Shown: positions 7,281 through 13,878 of the stretch, in pieces | Layout of the letters: the number at the start of each line of letters is the position of its first letter | How positions within the stretch are numbered: the stretch's first letter is position 1 | Origin: Firmicutes bacterium UBA1535 | Lineage (GTDB): Bacteria; Bacillota; Clostridia; Tissierellales; Sedimentibacteraceae | Assembly (NCBI GenBank): GCA_002323775.1 | Contig: DCPV01000150.1 | Span: 1,976-15,853 of the forward strand | DNA length: 13,878 nt | Direction of reading: 5' to 3' | Notes under the pieces: generated by a model | The model's database searches: none | Told to the model about the DNA's origin: nothing | The model's input: the letters and a program-made list of their open reading frames with translations, nothing else | Translations under genes and position numbers: made by a program

Positions 7281-8427
7281 GTTATATTATAAAATATTTT
7301 TAAAATCTAACATTATTCCGACTGTTATGTATACAGTAATTTTCATTGCTATGACCTTGATATTCAGTCAAAATTCAGCTAATATACAGGAACAGAGTTT
7401 TAATTTAGAAAAGTGCAGAGTTTCAATAATAGATAATGACAAATCACAGCTATCTGAAAATCTTAGTGCTTATATAAAGGAAAAATCTAATTATATAGAG
7501 ATAAAAGACACGTCAAACGAAGGTCTAAAGGATGCACTGTTTTTTAGAAATGCGGAATATATAATTATAATTCCTAAAAATTTCGGAGAAAAGTTTTTTA
7601 CAGATGAAAAGATTATGCTTCAAACTATGAAAATTCCAAATTCAACAAGCGGAATGTTTTTAGAAACAATGATTAACAAATACTTAAATACAGCAGAATT
7701 ATACATCAAAGCAGATATGAATTTAGAGGAATCACTAAAAAAATTAACTGAAGATTTAAGCATAGAAACAAATGTTAGATTTGCAGAGGGCGAGAAAGTT
7801 GCTTCAATGCCTCCATTTTCACATTATTTTAATTATGTAGCATATCCGCTTATCAGCATACTGATTTTAAGTATATCGGGAACTACATTGACAATAAATG
7901 AAACGGATATAAAGAGGAGAAACACAGGCTCGCCAGTTTCAACAAACAAATTCAGTCTTGGATTATTTCTTGCTAATTCAAGCATGGCAATAGTAGTGTA
8001 TGCTTTGTTTTTAGTGATTGCTGTTATAATGTATAAGGATAGTATTCTGACACAGGCTGGTATGCTGACAGCAATAAATGGATTAATATTTACAATCCTC
8101 AGTTTAAGTCTATGTTTCTTGATATCAAATTTTGTAAATAATAAAACAGTATCTGCCATAAGCACAGTTTTATCATTATTAATGTGTTTTACAGGAGGAG
8201 TATTTGTTCCACAGCAGTTTTTGAGTGAGGCTGTAAAAAATGTGGCAGTCGTAAATCCAGCATTTTGGTATGTCAAAGCAAACAATATTCTTGGAAACCT
8301 AAGCATATTTAATTTTGAAACCTTAAAGCCAGTCATGTTTGCAGCTATAGTGCAAACATGCTTTGCAATAGCATTCTTAGCAATATCATTGGTCATAATA
8401 AAGCAAAGAAGAACTTCCGAATCTTAG
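7267..8427 (+). CDS. ABC-2 exporter permease, second of two (LnrN-like)
   Basis: Partner membrane subunit of the exporter. The layout repeats that of the first permease: a helix at residues 14-34, an external domain to about 185, then five helices, with the conserved region TGGVFVPQQFLSEAVKNVAVVNPAFWYVKANN before the last one. At 386 residues it matches the usual size of LnrN/YfiN-type proteins. ATG 7267 follows the strong SD AAGGAGG (7253-7259), which lies inside the first permease gene. The two frames overlap by 14 bases, so the proteins are likely made in step. Sequence similarity between the two permeases is low, as is usual for these heteromeric pairs. An intrinsic terminator lies 24 bases past the stop. 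Confidence 0.88.
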   Translation: MQVFKLYYKIFLKSNIIPTVMYTVIFIAMTLIFSQNSANIQEQSFNLEKCRVSIIDNDKSQLSENLSAYIKEKSNYIEIKDTSNEGLKDALFFRNAEYIIIIPKNFGEKFFTDEKIMLQTMKIPNSTSGMFLETMINKYLNTAELYIKADMNLEESLKKLTEDLSIETNVRFAEGEKVASMPPFSHYFNYVAYPLISILILSISGTTLTINETDIKRRNTGSPVSTNKFSLGLFLANSSMAIVVYALFLVIAVIMYKDSILTQAGMLTAINGLIFTILSLSLCFLISNFVNNKTVSAISTVLSLLMCFTGGVFVPQQFLSEAVKNVAVVNPAFWYVKANNILGNLSIFNFETLKPVMFAAIVQTCFAIAFLAISLVIIKQRRTSES

Positions 8428-8450
8428 AATTAAATTGTGTTTAAAATATA

Positions 8451-8485
8451 AAAGTAGGATGAATGTATTTCATTCCTACTTTTTT
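8451..8485 (+). terminator. Intrinsic terminator of the ABC operon
   Basis: AAAGTAGGA (8451-8459) pairs with TCCTACTTT (8474-8482). The inner part closes with ATG/CAT after a small bulge, and the stem runs into a U-tract at 8480-8485. It separates the exporter from the following operon. Confidence 0.85.
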
Positions 8486-8561
8486 AATGCAAATAAAAGT
8501 ATATCTTAATCAAATTTTAATCTTATATTGTTAAATTTTTATGTAAATTGTTTTTGGTATA

Positions 8562-8570
8562 TGTTATAAT
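8562..8570 (+). promoter_or_regulatory. Extended -10 promoter of the VWA/XpaC/TelA operon
   Basis: TGTTATAAT is a perfect extended -10 element (TGnTATAAT). A poor -35 (TGTAAA, 8542-8547) lies 17 bases upstream. Transcription would begin near 8577, leaving a leader of about 80 bases before TTG 8656. I saw no other strong promoter between here and the end of the telA gene. Confidence 0.6.
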
Positions 8571-8641
8571 GTTGCCATAAGATTATTAACAATATTTTCA
8601 ATATTATTAGACATTATTAAAAACATACATAAATATTAAAT

Positions 8642-8647
8642 GGGGAG
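8642..8647 (+). promoter_or_regulatory. Ribosome binding site that sets a TTG start
   Basis: GGGGAG, continuing into GTGAT, is an SD with extended pairing potential. It overlaps the GTG at 8647 that begins the longest frame, so translation most likely starts at TTG 8656, eight bases downstream. Confidence 0.65.
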
Positions 8648-8655
8648 TGATAATT

Positions 8656-10197
8656 TTGCACAAAAAAATAACAGCTGTCCTTTTACTGGTAGCTTTACTG
8701 CTGTCTTTAAGCTCATGTAGGTATGAGAAAAGAGCTGAGGAGGGTGGTTCATTCACTATCTTATCAAGTAGTGAAAATAAAGATTTAGAGCAAATGCTTA
8801 CAAAATTTGCACAGAAAAATAAAATAGATTTAAACTTTGAGTACACAGGGTCTTTAAATATACCTGCCATGATAAAATCATCGCAGAAGGATTATGATGC
8901 TGTATGGTCATCTAATAGCATTTGGAATGTATCCATTTCAAGCGCTACTATAAAAAACTCTAAATCAATATTCATTAATCCAGTTATATTTGCAGTAAAA
9001 GAAAGTAAATATAAAGACTTAGGATTTAATAAGGACACAGTTGTAAAGGATATAGTAAAAGCAGTTGAGACAGGAAAATTAAACTTTTTAATGCCATCTG
9101 TTACTCAAACAAATAGTGGAGCCTCTGCTTATCTAGGATTTTTAAATAGCTTAGCCGGCAATCCTCCTGTTTTAACAGAGCAGGACTTAAAGTCACCGGA
9201 TCTTCAAAACAGCTTAAAGTCACTGTTTAAAGGAGTAGCGAGAAACTCTGGCAGCGATGAGTATCTAATAGATATATATAATGATGGAAATTATGATGCT
9301 TTAGTAAACTATGAATCTTCACTCATAGAGCTTAACGAGCAGCTTATAAAAAATAAAAAAGAGCCTCTTAAATTTATATATCCATCCGACGGAGTTTCAA
9401 TTTCGGACAGTCCGTTTGCATACATAGATAATAACAATGAGAGTAAATTAGAAATATTTAAAAAGCTGCAAAGCTTTTTACTGTCGGAGGATACACAAAA
9501 AGAGCTTGAAGAAATGGGAAGAAGAACAAGCTACGGTGGACTGATATCAAACGACAAAGTTTTTAAGGAATCTTATGGAATTGATAAAAATGCCTATTTA
9601 TCACCGATTAAATATCCAGCAATGTCTGTAATCAACAGTGCGTTAAGTCTTTATCAAGAATTATTTAGAAAGCCTTCCGTAGTAGCTTTCTGCCTTGATT
9701 TTTCAGGTAGTATGGAGGGAGAGGGAAATGAACAGCTTGTTGCAGCGATGGAGAAGATACTAACTTATAAGTTAGCGTCAGAAGATATGATACAGTTTTC
9801 TGAAAAAGATATAATATATATAATTCCATTCTCAAGTGAGGTTAAATGGGTTGAATCAAGCTCCTCCGGATTAGATACGGCACTTCTTTTACAAAAGGTA
9901 AAGGAAACAAGTGCAAGAGGCGGAACAGATATATATAAGCCTGTAGAGAAAGCAGTTGAAATATTAAAAGATTATGATTCTGACACATACACAAAATCAA
10001 TCGTACTTATGACAGATGGAGAATCAGGGGGATGGCTTGAATCTAAGAGTTTTTATGATATACCTGTATTTTCAATTATGTTTGGAGATGCAAATTCAGA
10101 CCAGCTAGATGTAATAAGTGAGCTTACAAAGGGTAAAACATTTGATGGAAGAATAGATTTGATTAACGCATTTAAACAGATTAGAGCATATAACTAA
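8656..10197 (+). CDS. Lipoprotein: solute-binding-like domain fused to VWA domain
   Basis: Predicted surface lipoprotein. From TTG 8656 a signal peptide ends in the lipobox L18-S-S-C21, so Cys21 should carry the lipid anchor. Residues of about 30-300 form a type 2 periplasmic-binding-like domain (YDAVWSSNSIW, MPSVTQTNSGASAYLGFL, ALVNYESSL). The C-terminal part from about 335 is a von Willebrand A domain with a complete metal site: D348-x-S350-x-S352 in DFSGS, T424 in RGGTD and D454 in MTDGE. An intact MIDAS usually means divalent-metal-dependent protein or ligand binding. It opens a run with xpaC, a second binding protein and telA, and no transporter permease is nearby. Sensing or scaffold duty is therefore likelier than uptake. 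The ligand is unknown, and the binding half was recognised by pattern only. Confidence 0.85.
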   Translation: MHKKITAVLLLVALLLSLSSCRYEKRAEEGGSFTILSSSENKDLEQMLTKFAQKNKIDLNFEYTGSLNIPAMIKSSQKDYDAVWSSNSIWNVSISSATIKNSKSIFINPVIFAVKESKYKDLGFNKDTVVKDIVKAVETGKLNFLMPSVTQTNSGASAYLGFLNSLAGNPPVLTEQDLKSPDLQNSLKSLFKGVARNSGSDEYLIDIYNDGNYDALVNYESSLIELNEQLIKNKKEPLKFIYPSDGVSISDSPFAYIDNNNESKLEIFKKLQSFLLSEDTQKELEEMGRRTSYGGLISNDKVFKESYGIDKNAYLSPIKYPAMSVINSALSLYQELFRKPSVVAFCLDFSGSMEGEGNEQLVAAMEKILTYKLASEDMIQFSEKDIIYIIPFSSEVKWVESSSSGLDTALLLQKVKETSARGGTDIYKPVEKAVEILKDYDSDTYTKSIVLMTDGESGGWLESKSFYDIPVFSIMFGDANSDQLDVISELTKGKTFDGRIDLINAFKQIRAYN

Positions 10198-10234
10198 ACA
10201 ATAAAAATTCTTTAAGAAAGGAATTTAACATATT

Positions 10235-10867
10235 ATGAAAGAAATATTTATTGGCATCATAACCGCAGCAGTTTTTCTTGGGGTTTGGGTAATAGGACAA
10301 AATTTTGTGATGTCTGCTATAAGCAGCGTAGCTTGTTTAGCGATAATTGTTGTCACAATGAAATCATTGGAAAAAGAGAAAAAAGTTAAGATTGCGATAG
10401 TAGAAGATAATAGCGAGTTTGGTAAAATTCGCAGAACTATTATTAAGCATACAGCAAGCATTTTACAATATATAGATAGATTTAAAGCCTTAAATGTCGA
10501 CAAAGAAGTCATAGCAATGCTGACTTCCATTTACAAAACCTGCTTGAAAATAACTAAGGCACTTGATGATGATGCTTCTCTCCACACGAAGCTTAATGAT
10601 TTTTCGTCAAATTATTTGCCAGGTCTTATTAGTATTTTGGATACTTACGATAATTTGGCAGAGGTCTCGTTTAAAACAAAAGAAGCTCAAAAATTTGCTT
10701 CTCAATTTTATCTTTTCATGAAGCAGATAACAGACGCTTTCGATAAAAAATATTATAGCCTTTTCTCTAATGATGTATTGGATAGCAAGGCTGAAATGGC
10801 TGCTATGTCAGCAATATTCAAGTCAGAGGGGCTTGTTGATAATAAAGATTTTGGCAGTACAGACTAA
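10235..10867 (+). CDS. xpaC: XpaC-family membrane protein
   Basis: Member of the XpaC family, annotated in databases as a 5-bromo-4-chloroindolyl phosphate hydrolysis protein. That name comes from an old phenotype and does not describe a proven enzyme. Two hydrophobic segments lie near residues 4-20 and 23-42. They are followed by a helical, charged domain of about 165 residues (FGKIRRTIIKHTASILQYI and onward) that probably faces the cytoplasm. I see no catalytic motif. At 210 residues the length is close to that of Bacillus subtilis XpaC, whose gene also neighbours a TelA homologue (yaaN). ATG 10235 follows AAAGGA (10217-10222) by 12 bases. The gap to the lipoprotein gene is 37 bases with no terminator, so they are likely co-transcribed. 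Confidence 0.82.
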   Translation: MKEIFIGIITAAVFLGVWVIGQNFVMSAISSVACLAIIVVTMKSLEKEKKVKIAIVEDNSEFGKIRRTIIKHTASILQYIDRFKALNVDKEVIAMLTSIYKTCLKITKALDDDASLHTKLNDFSSNYLPGLISILDTYDNLAEVSFKTKEAQKFASQFYLFMKQITDAFDKKYYSLFSNDVLDSKAEMAAMSAIFKSEGLVDNKDFGSTD

Positions 10868-10876
10868 ATTATTAAA

Positions 10877-10900
10877 AACTTTTAAACTAGAACTTTTAAA
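10877..10900 (+). repeat. Short direct repeat in the xpaC/binding-protein gap
   Basis: AACTTTTAAA occurs twice, at 10877-10886 and 10891-10900, in the 76-base gap between xpaC and the next gene. No U-tract hairpin is formed. It may be chance in AT-rich DNA. Confidence 0.35.
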
Positions 10901-10943
10901 GAAAAACTATGGTTATTTAATATAAAGGAGGATGGATAAATAA

Positions 10944-12044
10944 ATGAAAAAGATATTTAGAGGTGTAATTGCCTTTGTTGCAGTTATTGCAATTGGTATA
11001 GTTGTATCAATGCTAATGAAGCCAAAGGATAAAGCAATTACAGTTGTTGGCGCTGTTGGAGGAGGAAAAGAAAACTTTCTTGCAGATCCAGAGATTTTGA
11101 AGATTTTACATGATAAATACAATATAAATCTAAAGGTAGATAATTGGAGCAATAATAAGCTCATTAAAGATACTATTGAAACCAAAGACAAAAAAGCTTA
11201 TGACTTTGTATTCTTTAGCGATGAAAGATTTTACGAGTATTATAAAAAACCAGCCGCACAGGATGAAGTGCCAAGACAAAAGGTATTAAAATCTCAGATT
11301 GTTTTATCGACTCCTATAGTGGTTTACAGCTGGGATAGCATATGCGATACTCTTATGGATAAGGGTATAGTAAAAAAAGTTGGAGACACTTACTATATTG
11401 AAGACATGCCAAAGGTATTGTCATATATTGAAAGCAATACAAAATGGGCTGACATTGGTATAAAAGATATTTATGGAAAAATCAATATTGCTAGTACAGA
11501 CCCTGTGACATCCTCCCCCGGAGCAACATATTATGGACTTTTAGCATCAATTATGAATGAGGGATATGTTGACGAAGGAAATATTAATAACATTCTTCCG
11601 AAGCTAAAGGATTTTTACAAGCTTTCTGGCTTTATGAACAATACTCCTGCTGATTTGTTTGACCTATATCTAAGAATGGGTAAGGGAGCTTATCCTATGA
11701 TTGTTGACTATGAAAAATCGATAATTGACTTTGCAAACAGCAATCCTGACGGATTTAACAGGGTAAAGGATAAGATAAGAATACTCTATCCAAATCCTAC
11801 AATATGGAACTCTCATTGTATAATGAGCTTTTCAGAAGAAGGAACGACTTATGTAGATGCTTTAGCTGATCCGGAAATCCAAAAAATTGCTTGGGAGAGA
11901 TACGGATTTAGAACCGGAGTAGTTGGAGGACAGTACGATGTTAAATCAGTACCTGTAGGTGGAATTCCACAGGAAATAACATCAGTTACAAGAGGCTTGC
12001 AAAAGGAAATTTACGACAAAATAATTGAAACTTTGAAAAATTAA
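10944..12044 (+). CDS. Membrane-anchored extracellular solute-binding-like protein
   Basis: Predicted surface-exposed binding protein of 366 residues. MKK and a hydrophobic stretch at about 5-25 act as a signal or anchor. There is no lipobox cysteine, so it probably stays as a single-pass membrane protein. The rest has a type 2 periplasmic-binding-like layout: KAYDFVFFSDERF, a core strand SQIVLSTPIVVYSW, STDPVTSSPGATYYGLL, and GAYPMIVDYEKSIIDF. The order of these elements parallels the binding half of the VWA lipoprotein two genes upstream, which suggests distant paralogy. ATG 10944 lies 12 bases after a very strong SD, AAAGGAGG (10924-10931). An ATG at 10932 dies after two more codons. No permease accompanies it. 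The ligand is unknown; a sensory or assembly role with XpaC and TelA is inferred from context. Confidence 0.8.
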   Translation: MKKIFRGVIAFVAVIAIGIVVSMLMKPKDKAITVVGAVGGGKENFLADPEILKILHDKYNINLKVDNWSNNKLIKDTIETKDKKAYDFVFFSDERFYEYYKKPAAQDEVPRQKVLKSQIVLSTPIVVYSWDSICDTLMDKGIVKKVGDTYYIEDMPKVLSYIESNTKWADIGIKDIYGKINIASTDPVTSSPGATYYGLLASIMNEGYVDEGNINNILPKLKDFYKLSGFMNNTPADLFDLYLRMGKGAYPMIVDYEKSIIDFANSNPDGFNRVKDKIRILYPNPTIWNSHCIMSFSEEGTTYVDALADPEIQKIAWERYGFRTGVVGGQYDVKSVPVGGIPQEITSVTRGLQKEIYDKIIETLKN

Positions 12045-12086
12045 TATATAAATAAAATAAATTATAAGAAATTACAGGAGGAAACA

Positions 12087-13223
12087 ATGGAAGAAGTAAA
12101 ATTAAACTTCGGAAACGAAGGAGAAGCACAAGCATCGGGTGAAGCTTTAGCCTCATTAGAAAAAATGAAAAATGAAGATGCAGTAGGTGTTAGCCTTAAA
12201 TCCTTAACACCATCGGAGCAAAAGCAGGTTTTAGAGTTTGTGAGTAAAATTGATGTGACAGACAGCAATTCAATTATATCATATGGTTCTGGCGCTCAAA
12301 CAAAAATTGCAAAGTTCGCAGATGATACCTTGCAAAATGTAAAGACAAAGGATACCGGAGAAGCAGGAAAGCTACTCTCTGATTTAGTTGTGACAATAAA
12401 GAATTTTGACTCAGTAAGCGAAAACAAGGGATTCCTTGGAAATTTGTTTGCAAAAGCTAAGAATGAAGTAGATAAATTTGTTGCACGTTACAATGATGTA
12501 GAGGTAAATATAGATAAAATAACGAATTTGCTCCAAAATCACCGTCATATTATGATAAAAGACATAGCAATGTATGATGAAATGTATAAAATGAACTTGG
12601 CATACTTAAAAGAGCTAAGCATGTATATCGTAGCAGGAAAAGAAAAAATTAAGGAAATGAACGAGACCGTAGTACCTGCGATGAAAGAAAAAGCTATCCA
12701 ATCCGGAGACGAGGCAGATGCTCAAAAATTAAATGACTTATTAAATGCAGTAAACCGTTTCGAAAAGAAAGTTTACGATTTGCAGCTAAGCCGTCAGATA
12801 TCATTGCAGATGGCTCCGCAGATACGCCTAATTCAAAATAATGACGCTCAGTTGGCAGACAAAATACAGTCATCAATTGTAAACTCTATACCTTTGTGGA
12901 AAAACCAAATGGTTATATCCTTAGGCTTGGCAAATGCAAAGGCAGCACTAGAGGCTCAAAAGAAGGTAACAGATATGACAAATGAGCTATTAAAGAAAAA
13001 CTCTGAAATGCTTAAAACAGGCACGCTAGAAATAGCAAGAGAAAGCGAAAGAGGAATAGTTTCGATAGAGACAATAAAGAAGACAAACCAAGACCTAATA
13101 GAAGCAATAACTGGAGTTATAGAAATACAAAGAAAAGGCAAAGAAGAAAGAATGGTAGCAGAATCAGAAATAGCGCAAATAGAAAACGAATTAAAGCAAA
13201 CATTGTTAGGATTAAAAAAGTAA
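12087..13223 (+). CDS. telA: Toxic anion resistance protein TelA/YaaN family
   Basis: Cytoplasmic TelA/KlaA-family protein (Pfam toxic anion resistance), whose members are linked to tellurite and other stress tolerance but whose biochemical action is not settled. No signal peptide or membrane segment is seen. The protein is almost wholly helical with long heptad-like, charge-rich stretches. The family core is in the second half (QISLQMAPQIRLIQ, PLWKNQMVISLGLANA, GTLEIARESERG), followed by a C-terminal coiled coil. Its 378 residues match the 380-residue class of YaaN. ATG 12087 follows AGGAGG (12076-12081) by five bases; the gap after the binding-protein gene is 42 bases. In Bacillus subtilis xpaC and yaaN are adjacent; here a binding protein is inserted between them. 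Family call firm; actual tellurite resistance should not be assumed. Confidence 0.9.
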   Translation: MEEVKLNFGNEGEAQASGEALASLEKMKNEDAVGVSLKSLTPSEQKQVLEFVSKIDVTDSNSIISYGSGAQTKIAKFADDTLQNVKTKDTGEAGKLLSDLVVTIKNFDSVSENKGFLGNLFAKAKNEVDKFVARYNDVEVNIDKITNLLQNHRHIMIKDIAMYDEMYKMNLAYLKELSMYIVAGKEKIKEMNETVVPAMKEKAIQSGDEADAQKLNDLLNAVNRFEKKVYDLQLSRQISLQMAPQIRLIQNNDAQLADKIQSSIVNSIPLWKNQMVISLGLANAKAALEAQKKVTDMTNELLKKNSEMLKTGTLEIARESERGIVSIETIKKTNQDLIEAITGVIEIQRKGKEERMVAESEIAQIENELKQTLLGLKK

Positions 13224-13239
13224 AAAGTTTACAAGAAAG

Positions 13240-13297
13240 AAGGAATTAAGCCCGTACATAAAGCTTAGTAGTTTCTAATGGGTGTACGGGTATAATT
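13240..13297 (+). promoter_or_regulatory. SD site and start codon separated by a GC-rich hairpin
   Basis: The SD AAGGA (13240-13244) is 53 bases from ATG 13298, far beyond normal range. Between them CCCGTACAT (13251-13259) and GTGTACGGG (13282-13290) form a nine-pair stem with one wobble. A possible inner stem, TTAG/CTAA, lies in its loop. If folded, the hairpin removes 40 bases and leaves about 13 between SD and ATG. The same stem could instead be a terminator remnant for the telA operon, although no U-tract follows it (TATAATTATG comes next). Confidence 0.5.
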
Positions 13298-13878
13298 ATG
13301 AAGAAATCGAATTTTTTTGCATTTATTTTTAGAATGAAATATATAAATCGTTGGGCTTTGATGAGAAATACTCGCAGTGAGAATGTTTCTGAGCATAGTC
13401 TTGAGGTATCTGTTATAGCTCATGCCCTTGCACTTATACAGAAAAACAGGCTTGATAACAAGGCGATAAATCTAGAAAAGGTAGCACTTTATGCACTTTA
13501 TCATGATGCCTCAGAGATATTGACAGGGGATATGCCAACACCTGTAAAATACTTTAATCATAGTATAAATTCTGCATATAAAGAGCTGGAGCATAAGGCA
13601 AGTAAAAGTATATTGAATATGCTCCCAGACTATCTTATAGATGACTATAAAGATATATTTATAGAAAGACCTGAGGATAAGGAAATCTGGGATACAATCA
13701 AGGCAGCAGATAAAATAAGTGCATACCTAAAATGTATTGACGAAGAAAATTCCGGAAATAAGGAATTTAACAATGCGAAAAATGCAACACTAAAATCACT
13801 AAAATCCATGAATCGTAAAGATGTAGAGATATTTTTAGAAGAATTTGTTGACGGATTTAGAGACTGTATAAAGTTTCG
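13298..13878 (+). CDS. yfbR: 5'-deoxynucleotidase, YfbR-type HD hydrolase (3' end cut by window)
   Basis: Probable HD-domain phosphohydrolase removing phosphate from deoxynucleoside 5'-monophosphates in the cytoplasm, as Escherichia coli YfbR does. The frame is open from ATG 13298 to the window edge, 193 complete codons without a stop. YfbR proteins are about 200 residues, so only a few residues are missing. Key residues are present: R18 and W19 in MKYINRWALMRNTR, H33 in SEHSLEV, the metal pair H69-D70 in YHDASEILTGDMPTP, and D138 in KAADKIS. The TGDMPTPVKY stretch after the HD pair is diagnostic of this subfamily. It follows telA by 74 bases on the same strand and may share its transcript. 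Its nucleotide-pool function suggests chance adjacency rather than membership of the stress module. Confidence 0.9.
   Translation, partial: MKKSNFFAFIFRMKYINRWALMRNTRSENVSEHSLEVSVIAHALALIQKNRLDNKAINLEKVALYALYHDASEILTGDMPTPVKYFNHSINSAYKELEHKASKSILNMLPDYLIDDYKDIFIERPEDKEIWDTIKAADKISAYLKCIDEENSGNKEFNNAKNATLKSLKSMNRKDVEIFLEEFVDGFRDCIKF

Noticed and set aside
7833..8396. 187-codon open frame on the minus strand
   Set aside because: It lies wholly inside the second permease gene, whose strand has an SD, coupled start and clear transmembrane pattern. The reverse frame has no SD and no family features.
13291..13296. TATAAT directly before the yfbR-like ATG as a promoter for a leaderless transcript
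   Set aside because: No -35 is present at the right distance, and a start site would fall inside the coding sequence.
1..13878. CRISPR array, tRNA, rRNA, insertion sequence, prophage or riboswitch
   Set aside because: I found no regularly spaced repeats, cloverleaf-like RNA genes, transposase-like proteins, terminal inverted repeats or recognisable aptamer. Gene order and base composition look uniform, with no sign of recent transfer.

Overview
The window is AT-rich with purine-rich Shine-Dalgarno (SD) sites, Gram-positive lipoprotein and S-layer-homology (SLH) signals, and clostridial-looking gene families. This suggests a low-GC Firmicute of class Clostridia. The class assignment is inference from composition and gene families; no rRNA or taxonomic marker is present.

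Layout. (1) 1-236 carries no convincing gene. (2) 246-1133 (+) is a membrane-anchored polysaccharide deacetylase. It converges on a minus-strand two-component operon, with a 17-bp hairpin (1138-1178) between them. (3) 1303-3039 (-) encodes a DesK/NarX-type sensor histidine kinase followed by a NarL/LuxR-type response regulator. (4) 3200-4894 (-) encodes a secreted protein with about eight WG-type repeats and three C-terminal SLH domains. It has its own near-consensus promoter and an intrinsic terminator. (5) 5151-8427 (+) encodes an ABC-2 exporter: one ATPase and two six-helix permeases, closed by an intrinsic terminator. (6) 8656-13223 (+) is a four-gene run behind an extended -10 promoter: a lipoprotein joining a solute-binding-like domain to a von Willebrand A (VWA) domain, XpaC, a second membrane-anchored solute-binding-like protein, and a TelA/YaaN toxic-anion-resistance protein. 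(7) 13298 to the window end (+) is a 5'-deoxynucleotidase of the YfbR HD family, cut by the window edge.

How the genes may work together. The kinase, regulator, ATPase and two permeases match in family, number and size the Bacillus subtilis LnrJK-LnrLMN (YfiJK-YfiLMN) system. There a DesK/NarL pair senses membrane-active lipids or polyenes and induces an exporter. Here the two halves are divergent and the WG/SLH gene lies between them, so a cell-envelope stress module is the best reading.

The downstream run joins the known xpaC-telA pair to two outward-facing binding proteins that look like divergent paralogues with different anchors. I infer a membrane-spanning sensor or stress assembly: ligand binding and MIDAS metal outside, XpaC in the membrane, coiled-coil TelA inside. 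Its ligand and output are unknown. This is the most interesting part of the window.

Several starts were moved from the longest open frame because the SD lies inside it. Two genes (kinase and VWA lipoprotein) most likely start at TTG.
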